From NCBI GenBank assembly GCA_029262955.1, contig JAJCYL010000396.1, positions 1 to 6,707 of the forward strand: DNA of 6,707 bases, in the 5' to 3' direction. Origin of the DNA: Cytophagales bacterium. GTDB lineage: Bacteria > Bacteroidota > Bacteroidia > Cytophagales > Cyclobacteriaceae. The notes below the pieces were generated by a model that saw only the letters and a program-made list of their open reading frames with translations, searched no databases and was not told the origin of the DNA. Shown here piece after piece: positions 1 through 5,725 of the stretch; position 1 is the first letter of the stretch; each line of letters opens with the position of its first letter. Made by a program: the position numbers and the translations under genes.

Positions 1-216
1 AAATGCTTGGATTGCTATACTAGCTGTGTTTTCAGCGGGATCACGTGATAATTTACCCTCATCACCAGTAATATCAAGGATTCTAATGCCCGGATCTCCA
101 CTTATTGTCAATTGAATTTCATCCCCTGGTTTTTCTACAGCAAACCCAAGTACGTCAAATCCCACACAGGCATTTCCAACTGTAGCTGGCGCAAAAACTT
201 TTATACTATCTGCCAT
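1..216 (-). CDS. thrB: Homoserine kinase, N-terminal part (cut by left window edge)
   Basis: Homoserine kinase phosphorylates L-homoserine with ATP to O-phosphohomoserine, the fourth step from aspartate to threonine, in the cytoplasm. Only the first 72 codons are present; the frame is open to base 1. The protein begins MADSIKVFAPATVGN and continues with GFDVLGFA (residues 19-26), the N-terminal signature of ThrB in the GHMP kinase superfamily. The GHMP ATP-binding loop (PxxxGLGSS type) lies beyond the edge and cannot be checked. The ATG at 216-214 is the natural start: it places the APA motif at residue 9, as in the family, and lies inside the last codons of thrA, giving an 11-nt overlap that suggests translational coupling. 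No clear Shine-Dalgarno sequence precedes it. A threonine synthase gene (thrC) would be expected next, outside the window; that is inference from common operon order. Confidence 0.94.
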   Translation of the reverse strand, partial: MADSIKVFAPATVGNACVGFDVLGFAVEKPGDEIQLTISGDPGIRILDITGDEGKLSRDPAENTASIAIQAF

Positions 217-2686
217 TGGTGACTTTTAAATTTTCTGGCGACAAATAATTGCTAATACTGATTATTTCAGCAAAAACTCCTGCCGCCGTCACCTCCGCTC
301 CAGCTCCAGGTCCCTTCACCACCAGGGGTCTTTCATCGTATCTATTTGTAGTAAACAATACAATATTGTCACTTACAAAGAGATTATAAAACGGATGCTC
401 TGCTCCTACTTCTTCTAATTTAATAACGGCTTTACCAGCTCTCATTGAAGCAATGTATCTCAATACTTTCCCCTTGCTATTGGCCTCATGTTTGAGTTTT
501 TCCAATTTACCGTCAATTCTTTCTAATTCACCAAAAAACTCTTCAACGCTTGGAGCTTTGAAACATGCAGCAGGTAATATTGGCTCTATTCTTACATCTT
601 TTAATTCCAAATTATAGCCTGCCTCCCTCGACAGGATAAGGATTTTACGGGCCACATCCATTCCATTCAGATCGTCTCTTGGATCAGGTTCGGTGAGTCC
701 TTTTTCTTTAGCTTCTCTGACAACTTCACTGAATTTTCTGTCTCCCGTAAAACTGTTAAAAATATAAGAGATAGTGCCTGAGAGAATTCCTTCAATCTCC
801 AGGATCTCATCACCACTATTCTTAAGATCATTCATGGTAGTAATTATCGGCAAACCTGCCCCCACATTGGTTTCATAAAGGAATTTCACACCATGATCAA
901 AAGCCGTCTTTTTGAGTTGATAGTATGCTTCCTGTGAACCCGAATTGGCCAATTTATTCGGGGTTACAATAGATATACTCGAACCCAATACACGCTCATA
1001 GTTATCTACAACTTCCTGACTCGAAGTGCAATCAACAAACACTGAGTTGGGCATATTTATCTTGATCATTTGATCAACGAAAGTTTGAAAGTTTAACCTT
1101 CGCCCAGGATAATCAATTTTATCCTTCCAGTTTTTCAGATCTATTCCCTCCTCGTTAAAGTGTTTGTGTCTCGAGTTGACTATTCCCACCAGGTTGATAT
1201 TGATATTCTGCTCTTTTCTAAGGTCTCCTATCTTCTCGCTTATTTGTCGCAGCAATGTGCTTCCGATCAGACCAACACCAGCCAAGAAAATATTCACCTG
1301 TTTCTGATTGGAAAGAAAAAACGCCTCATGAAGAACATTCAGTGCTTTAGTAAGATTTGAAAATCCAATTACTATTGAGAGATTCAGTTCCGATGAACCT
1401 TGAGCAATGGCCCGCACATTGATGCCGTTTCTACCGAGTGACGTAAACATTTTGGCGGCAATACCTGGAGTATTCCTCATGTTTTCACCAATAACTGCTA
1501 AAACAGACAAGTTGTCTTCAACTGCGACTTCTTCAATGTGGCCCCTACTAATTTCGAATTCAAATGAACTCCGAATCGCTTTTTTTGCAATGCTCGCCTG
1601 CTCTGGTTTAACAGCAAAAGTGATTGAGTGCTCCGATGATGCTTGCGTGATGAGAATGACATTAATGTCTTTGCTGGCCAAAGAACCAAAAAGACGGGAA
1701 GCCATTCCAGGCACACCGATCATTCCACTTCCGGAAACACTAATTAGAGAAACTTGTTCTATTGATGAAATTCCTTTCACAAGGAAATTGCCATCAATAG
1801 GATTTTCTGAAACCACTGTTCCTCCAAAATCAGGATTAAAAGTATTTCTGATCTTCAAAGGAATCTTCTTGGCAATGGCGGGTTGCAAAGTAGGAGGATA
1901 AATCACCTTTGCGCCAAAATGGGACATTTCCATTGCTTCATTAAAAGTCAGTGAAGGCAGAGAGTAGGCTGATTTAACTTTTCTTGGATCAGCAGTTAAT
2001 ACACCATCCACATCAGTCCATATCTCAATTTCTGAAGCGTCCAATGCAGCTCCAATAATTGCGGCAGTATAATCAGATCCTCCACGGCCCAAAGTGGTCG
2101 TTTGATTACTGACAGACCTTGCTAGAAAGCCAGTAACAATGGAGACTGTCTTTGTTTGTTTAAAGTACTCTTGAAGATTACTATTAGTAACTCTGAAATC
2201 AACTGAAGCATTACCAAACTGCTCGTCTGTTACTATCAACTCACGACTATCAACTGCTTTTGATTTAATCCCAATCGATATCAGATAAGCTGAAATTATT
2301 TGCGACGATAATCGTTCTCCGAAGCTTTGAATCAAATCCAACGTTCTATCAGACAACTCGTGAAGCAATGTTACACCGGTTAAGAGTGCTTCCAGGGTTT
2401 CAAATTCTGTTACGATGACATCGACCACATCATGACCCGGTCCAAGGAGCTTATAGGCAGTATCCAGATGTGCCTTTCTTAAGTTTATTAGTTCTGTCTT
2501 CCACTCCACATCACCCTTCATGGCTCTCTCTCCAAGCCTAATAAGCCGATTTGTCACACCGCTCATAGCAGAAACAACTACTATAATCGATTCCTTTTGA
2601 GAATGATATTTTCTTATGATGTCAGAAACTTTCCGAATATTCTCTGCTGACCCAACCGAGGTGCCTCCGAACTTTAAAACCTTCAT
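206..2686 (-). CDS. thrA: Bifunctional aspartate kinase / homoserine dehydrogenase I
   Basis: ThrA catalyses the first and third steps of the aspartate pathway to threonine (aspartate to aspartyl-phosphate; aspartate semialdehyde to homoserine). It has 826 residues, close to E. coli ThrA (820). The aspartokinase domain (about 1-295) shows KFGGTSVG (5-12), TLGRGGSDYTAA (198-209) and TDVDGVLTADPR (224-235). Two ACT domains follow (about 315-385 and 395-455). Q348 (ITQASSE) and Q429 (IAQGSSE) correspond to the two glutamines reported to bind threonine in the plant enzyme, so threonine feedback is likely. The homoserine dehydrogenase domain (about 463-820) has the nucleotide-binding GVGLIG (470-475), TPNK with K578, and E666, D677 and K681 matching catalytic residues of the yeast enzyme. 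The ATG at 2686-2684 is preferred over an in-frame TTG three codons upstream because MKVLKFGGTS is the usual start. It is the first gene of the threonine operon and overlaps thrB by 11 nt. Confidence 0.97.
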   Translation of the reverse strand: MKVLKFGGTSVGSAENIRKVSDIIRKYHSQKESIIVVVSAMSGVTNRLIRLGERAMKGDVEWKTELINLRKAHLDTAYKLLGPGHDVVDVIVTEFETLEALLTGVTLLHELSDRTLDLIQSFGERLSSQIISAYLISIGIKSKAVDSRELIVTDEQFGNASVDFRVTNSNLQEYFKQTKTVSIVTGFLARSVSNQTTTLGRGGSDYTAAIIGAALDASEIEIWTDVDGVLTADPRKVKSAYSLPSLTFNEAMEMSHFGAKVIYPPTLQPAIAKKIPLKIRNTFNPDFGGTVVSENPIDGNFLVKGISSIEQVSLISVSGSGMIGVPGMASRLFGSLASKDINVILITQASSEHSITFAVKPEQASIAKKAIRSSFEFEISRGHIEEVAVEDNLSVLAVIGENMRNTPGIAAKMFTSLGRNGINVRAIAQGSSELNLSIVIGFSNLTKALNVLHEAFFLSNQKQVNIFLAGVGLIGSTLLRQISEKIGDLRKEQNININLVGIVNSRHKHFNEEGIDLKNWKDKIDYPGRRLNFQTFVDQMIKINMPNSVFVDCTSSQEVVDNYERVLGSSISIVTPNKLANSGSQEAYYQLKKTAFDHGVKFLYETNVGAGLPIITTMNDLKNSGDEILEIEGILSGTISYIFNSFTGDRKFSEVVREAKEKGLTEPDPRDDLNGMDVARKILILSREAGYNLELKDVRIEPILPAACFKAPSVEEFFGELERIDGKLEKLKHEANSKGKVLRYIASMRAGKAVIKLEEVGAEHPFYNLFVSDNIVLFTTNRYDERPLVVKGPGAGAEVTAAGVFAEIISISNYLSPENLKVTNGR

Positions 2687-2827
2687 TGTTATCAAAAAAA
2701 TTGAGGCGGCAAAATTGAGGAATTAATAATAAAGACGGGAGTATCCAGTTAATTAATCTCGATCACTGCCTGATTATTAGTGAAGTCACCGATAATTGAT
2801 TGATTTAATAAAATAATCCTAACCGCT
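2687..2827 (-). other. Intergenic region between crtZ and thrA; probable thrA upstream region
   Basis: This 141-nt AT-rich stretch holds no gene. On the minus strand it contains no ATG, so an ATG-started threonine/isoleucine leader peptide is absent. I see no strong hairpin followed by a T-run after crtZ, so termination of the carotenoid transcript is not evident. A promoter for thrA is expected here. The best match to the Bacteroidota -7 box (TAnnTTTG) is CAATTTTG at 2717-2710, with one mismatch and no convincing TTTG/TTG element at the right distance upstream, so I do not call a promoter with confidence. Confidence 0.4.
2697..2720. repeat. Short direct repeat just upstream of thrA
   Basis: The 10-mer AAAATTGAGG (plus strand) occurs at 2697-2706 and again at 2711-2720, a 14-nt period. 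On the transcribed sense this reads CCTCAATTTT, GCCG, CCTCAATTTT, ending about 10 nt before the thrA ATG. The two copies are identical. They could be a paired binding site for a regulator of the threonine operon, or a chance duplication in AT-rich DNA. The repeat itself is seen directly; any role is inference. Confidence 0.45.
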
Positions 2828-3277
2828 TTAACGACGATATTTCGCAGGTGCCCACAAGAATCCGAATGCCTCACCATCTTCCTTTGTCCGCTTTTCATGG
2901 TGAACATAATGGGCATTCATAATTCTCTTGAGGTATCCTTTCCTGGGGTTGGTATTTAGCTTGATCCTTCGATGAACAAGGACATCGTGAAATAGAAAGT
3001 AAAAAATCCCGTAGGCCATCACACCAAAACCAAAGTAACGAAGTAGTTCTAACCCCTCAACATAATAGCCAGTCCATATTAGAGAAATACTTGGTATACT
3101 AAAGACTACAGCAAAGAGATCATTTCGCTCTAGTGCATGATCATGAAGTGTGTGGTGAGATTTATGCCATGACCATAAAACCCCGTGCATGACATACTTA
3201 TGGGTTGCCCATGCGACCCATTCCATAAATAAGAAGGCTCCAATGATAATGGCAGTATTAATCAATAACTGAAACAT
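2828..3277 (-). CDS. crtZ: Beta-carotene hydroxylase (CrtZ-type)
   Basis: CrtZ is a membrane-bound di-iron enzyme that adds hydroxyl groups at C3 and C3' of beta-ionone rings, converting beta-carotene via cryptoxanthin to zeaxanthin. The protein has 149 residues, at the short end of the family (about 150-175). All the histidine boxes of the fatty-acid hydroxylase/carotene hydroxylase superfamily are intact: HKYVMH (26-31), HKSHH (38-42), HDVLVH (97-102) and HYVHH (123-127). Hydrophobic segments at about 2-22, 50-68 and 78-97 fit an integral inner-membrane protein. The ATG at 3277-3275 is chosen because an upstream in-frame ATG at 3346 would overlap ispH by 67 nt and add a non-conserved, hydrophilic N-terminus. 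From the chosen start the gene lies 2 nt after the ispH stop codon, which suggests coupled translation. It is the last gene of the carotenoid operon. Other superfamily hydroxylases are possible but less likely given the neighbours. Confidence 0.92.
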   Translation of the reverse strand: MFQLLINTAIIIGAFLFMEWVAWATHKYVMHGVLWSWHKSHHTLHDHALERNDLFAVVFSIPSISLIWTGYYVEGLELLRYFGFGVMAYGIFYFLFHDVLVHRRIKLNTNPRKGYLKRIMNAHYVHHEKRTKEDGEAFGFLWAPAKYRR

Positions 3278-3279
3278 CT

Positions 3280-4131
3280 TTAATAGGTCTCCAATTGTTT
3301 CTTCACATCTTCCATCAACCACATTGGGGTTGAGGTTGCTCCACAAATACCAATGGTGTCATTATTATCAAACCATTCTTTTTGAAGCTCATCCTTATTA
3401 GAAACAAAGAAAGACTCGGAATTGTTTTGCTTGCAGACATTATAAAGCACCTGGCCATTTGAGGATTTCGCACCGGCCACGAAGACTATTTTGTTATAGT
3501 TCTTAGCAAAATGTTTAAGGTCTTTATCTCGGTTTGAAACCTGACGGCATATCGTATCATTGAAGTTTACGGTAATTCCTTTGGTTTCAAGGTAATCTCT
3601 AACCTCATAGAGTTTATTCGTGCTCTTCGTAGTTTGACTATACAAAGTTATCTCCCTTGGCATGGAATCGGTATCCAATTCTTCCATTGCCTGAAAGACT
3701 ACAGCTTTGTTGCTAGTCTGCGCTAACAAGCCATTAACTTCAGCATGACCATGTTTACCTAGAATATACATTGGGCCACCTTTATCGTAGGAATTTTTTA
3801 TTCTATTTTGAAGTTTTAGTACGACTGGACAAGAAGCATCAATCAATTCAATGTTATTCCTCATCGCCAATTCATAGGTAGAAGCAGGTTCTCCATGAGC
3901 TCTGATTAAAACCTTTGCATCATGTATAGTCTCGAGATCATCATGATTGATAATTTTGAGACCCTTTTCCTCCAGTCTTTTTACTTCTTCACCATTGTGA
4001 ACAATGTCACCCAGGCAATAAAGTTCACTATCCTCCGCTAATACGTCTTCCGCCATTTCTACAGCATAGACTACACCAAAACAGAATCCTGAATTGGCGT
4101 CTATTTCTACTTTCAATTTGAGATCTGCCAT
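3280..4131 (-). CDS. ispH: 4-hydroxy-3-methylbut-2-enyl diphosphate reductase (IspH/LytB)
   Basis: IspH is the last enzyme of the MEP pathway. It reduces HMBPP to a mixture of IPP and DMAPP using a [4Fe-4S] cluster in the cytoplasm. The protein has 283 residues, the usual size of the shorter Bacteroidota-type IspH. The three cluster cysteines are present: C17 in GFCFGV, C101 in DASCPV and C195 in TICRQVSNR. Substrate-binding or catalytic residues known from the E. coli enzyme are also recognisable: H45, H79 (RAHGEP), H129 and E131 (GHAE), T167 or T168 (SQTT), S223-S224-N225 (KSSNGQ) and S267 (GATSTP). The ATG at 4131-4129 is preferred over a TTG three codons upstream. The gene sits between the lycopene cyclase gene (48 nt upstream) and crtZ (2 nt downstream), so precursor supply is probably co-expressed with pigment synthesis. 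A TAnnTTTG-like box just upstream may give it its own promoter. Confidence 0.97.
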   Translation of the reverse strand: MADLKLKVEIDANSGFCFGVVYAVEMAEDVLAEDSELYCLGDIVHNGEEVKRLEEKGLKIINHDDLETIHDAKVLIRAHGEPASTYELAMRNNIELIDASCPVVLKLQNRIKNSYDKGGPMYILGKHGHAEVNGLLAQTSNKAVVFQAMEELDTDSMPREITLYSQTTKSTNKLYEVRDYLETKGITVNFNDTICRQVSNRDKDLKHFAKNYNKIVFVAGAKSSNGQVLYNVCKQNNSESFFVSNKDELQKEWFDNNDTIGICGATSTPMWLMEDVKKQLETY

Positions 4132-4137
4132 TGGATG

Positions 4138-4145
4138 CAAAATTA
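4138..4145 (-). promoter_or_regulatory. Candidate Bacteroidota -7 promoter box upstream of ispH
   Basis: The minus strand reads TAATTTTG at 4145-4138, a perfect match to the Bacteroidota -7 consensus TAnnTTTG, in the only sizeable gap (48 nt) inside the carotenoid operon. The box ends 6 nt before the ispH ATG, so a transcript from it would have almost no 5' leader. I see no TTTG/TTG -33 element at the expected distance upstream, which weakens the call. Confidence 0.25.
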
Positions 4146-4179
4146 TACTAAATCCTATTCAGTTGTTAGAATTAGGGTC

Positions 4180-4884
4180 TTAATCATGCGAATTTGGAGA
4201 CACTTCTTTACTTCGCAATTTTTCATAAATTGTGATGTTCATTAGCAACAACAGTAGGGCATAAATCGAATCTTCTATGGGAATGGTTCCTATTCTGACA
4301 GACAGATTTTCGACATTATTGTACCACACTATTGGCTCATCTAAATAGGAGCCGGTAAGAAAACCGTTTACAATAAAAAATGGCAAAAGATGAACAAGGT
4401 ATGCAACAAAAAACCTTCCCAGGTATGAACTCTTGAGGTAAAAGGCCTGAAAAACAAGGAACAATCCGGCAAGAAGAAAATTCCAAAATGTGTAGAGTTG
4501 TGAATGGAATATTCCAGCGGTGATTAATAAGAGGATACCCAATCCACCTGCTATCGTTTGTCCAAAGCGCCCTAAAATGTCTTTCTGGATGAAAAAATTA
4601 AGACAATCGTAAATGAAAATGCTTGAATACGGGATGATAATGAAAAATAGCCATTCCTCGATTGGCAGGTTGATTACGTTAAAACCTACCAAATATCTCT
4701 CATTAAACCCCCAAACTCCAAAATGCGTGAAGATGACATCCCAAATAATAAAAAATGCACCGGTTATTGATATAGCTTTAAATAAGCTTTTCCAGTTGGA
4801 TATGTAGTTAACCTGAGGTTCAAAAGAGCGTAGTAAAGGAATGGCAAGTGTGCCAGCTAAAATGTAAAGATAAACGGGGTTCAT
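4180..4884 (-). CDS. crtYcd: Lycopene beta-cyclase, fused heterodimer type (CrtYcd family)
   Basis: This integral membrane protein most likely cyclises the ends of lycopene to beta-ionone rings, giving beta-carotene. It has 234 residues and about seven hydrophobic helices (roughly 5-20, 34-53, 73-97, 110-128, 131-150, 158-175 and 203-220). It carries two copies of the P-x-E-(E/D) motif typical of the CrtYc/CrtYd/CarR lycopene cyclase domain: LPIEEW (P74-E77) and IPIEDS (P202-D205). Each lies at the start of a helix and follows a segment of similar layout, so the protein is an internally duplicated fusion of what are two subunits in actinobacteria. The ATG at 4884-4882 is 1 nt after the crtB stop codon. 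A weak GAGG lies about 10 nt upstream, inside the crtB end. The assignment rests on the paired motifs, the topology and the crtB neighbour. Whether it makes beta or other rings, on one end or both, cannot be read from sequence. Confidence 0.9.
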   Translation of the reverse strand: MNPVYLYILAGTLAIPLLRSFEPQVNYISNWKSLFKAISITGAFFIIWDVIFTHFGVWGFNERYLVGFNVINLPIEEWLFFIIIPYSSIFIYDCLNFFIQKDILGRFGQTIAGGLGILLLITAGIFHSQLYTFWNFLLAGLFLVFQAFYLKSSYLGRFFVAYLVHLLPFFIVNGFLTGSYLDEPIVWYNNVENLSVRIGTIPIEDSIYALLLLLMNITIYEKLRSKEVSPNSHD

Positions 4885-4885
4885 T

Positions 4886-5725
4886 CTAAATTATCCTCAT
4901 TCTATACTGTAGATAGGTGCGAAAGAGTAAGAGAATTTTCTTGAAGTTAGGTATTCTAATCCGCTCCGACAGCATACGGGTTGCCGGAACTCTTCTGATT
5001 TTTTCGAACAGATTTAAGTAATAGACGTAGGCCAGATAGACTCCGAGTTTTGCTCCTGACGGTAATTTTGCAATACCCTCCTTGGCTCTCTCAAAGTCTG
5101 ATTCGATGTCCAATTCAATTTCTCGCTTATGGTCTGTTGTAAACTCCCGTACATTTACATTAGGAAAATAGGTTCTCCCCTGTTCATTGAAGTCGCTATT
5201 TACATCTCTTAGAAAATTTACTTTTTGAAAAGCTGCACCCAGATATCTGGCCGGCATTTCAAGTTTCTGATAAATTCCATCGTCCCCTTCAGAAAATACC
5301 CTTAAACACATAAGGCCAACAACCTCCGCGGAGCCATAGATATATTTCGAATAAGTGGCCTCACTGTATTCAATGTCATCAAGGTCCATTGCCATACTGT
5401 CAAGAAATGCATTAATTAAGTCGATTTGGATAGAAAACTGATGCACTACTTGCTGAAAAGAATTTAAGATTGGGTTTAAACTTATTTGATCATCCAATGC
5501 CCTGTAAGTGTCCTCTCTGAACCTTTTCAAAAGTTCATTTTTATCATAGTCATGAAACGTATCTACGATTTCATCCGCATAACGCACAAAACCATAAATG
5601 GCATAGATTGGATTTCTCAATCTGTTGTTGAACAATTTGATCCCTAACGAGAACGAGGTACTGTAATGCTGTGTGATAAGTTTACTGCATTTAACAGAAG
5701 TTGTGAAGAATAGATTTAGACTCAT
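4886..5725 (-). CDS. crtB: Phytoene synthase
   Basis: CrtB joins two GGPP molecules head to head to make 15-cis-phytoene, the first committed C40 carotenoid step. It acts as a soluble or membrane-associated Mg-dependent enzyme. The protein has 279 residues, within the usual bacterial range. Both aspartate-rich diphosphate-binding motifs are present: D51-E-I-V-D55 in VRYADEIVD and D174-V-N-S-D178 in FLRDVNSD. The latter is followed by the EQGRTYFP stretch (181-188) characteristic of phytoene/squalene synthases. The YIYGSAEVVGLMC segment (128-140) is the other family signature. The adjacent crtI and the lack of squalene-type genes favour phytoene over squalene or dehydrosqualene synthesis. The ATG overlaps the crtI stop as ATGA, and the stop is 1 nt from the cyclase start, so the three genes are very probably one transcript with coupled translation. 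Confidence 0.97.
   Translation of the reverse strand: MSLNLFFTTSVKCSKLITQHYSTSFSLGIKLFNNRLRNPIYAIYGFVRYADEIVDTFHDYDKNELLKRFREDTYRALDDQISLNPILNSFQQVVHQFSIQIDLINAFLDSMAMDLDDIEYSEATYSKYIYGSAEVVGLMCLRVFSEGDDGIYQKLEMPARYLGAAFQKVNFLRDVNSDFNEQGRTYFPNVNVREFTTDHKREIELDIESDFERAKEGIAKLPSGAKLGVYLAYVYYLNLFEKIRRVPATRMLSERIRIPNFKKILLLFRTYLQYRMRII

Noticed and set aside
1160..1360. A 66-codon plus-strand open frame
   Set aside because: It is antisense to the homoserine dehydrogenase domain of thrA, and its product has no family features.
1498..1716. A 72-codon minus-strand open frame inside thrA
   Set aside because: It is an out-of-frame reading of the ACT region, whose correct frame is unmistakable.
1407..1901. 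A 164-codon open frame on the plus strand, opposite thrA
   Set aside because: It lies wholly antisense to the conserved ACT/kinase region of thrA, shows no recognisable domain, and is explained by the codon composition of the real gene.
2763..2789. Terminator/antiterminator-like competing hairpins upstream of thrA
   Set aside because: Stems are only 4-5 bp, no T-run follows, and there is no leader peptide, so this does not support an attenuator call.
2721..2820. Several TTAATTAA-like palindromes and TTGA/TAAT repeats in the intergenic region
   Set aside because: They are low-complexity AT-rich sequence expected by chance; only the identical 10-mer pair nearer thrA stands out.
3278..3346. 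Longer crtZ beginning at an ATG at 3346
   Set aside because: It would overlap ispH by 67 nt and add a hydrophilic extension not expected in CrtZ; the ATG at 3277 fits the family and the operon spacing.
4613..4807. A 64-codon plus-strand open frame opposite the lycopene cyclase gene
   Set aside because: It is antisense to conserved cyclase motifs and has no features of its own.
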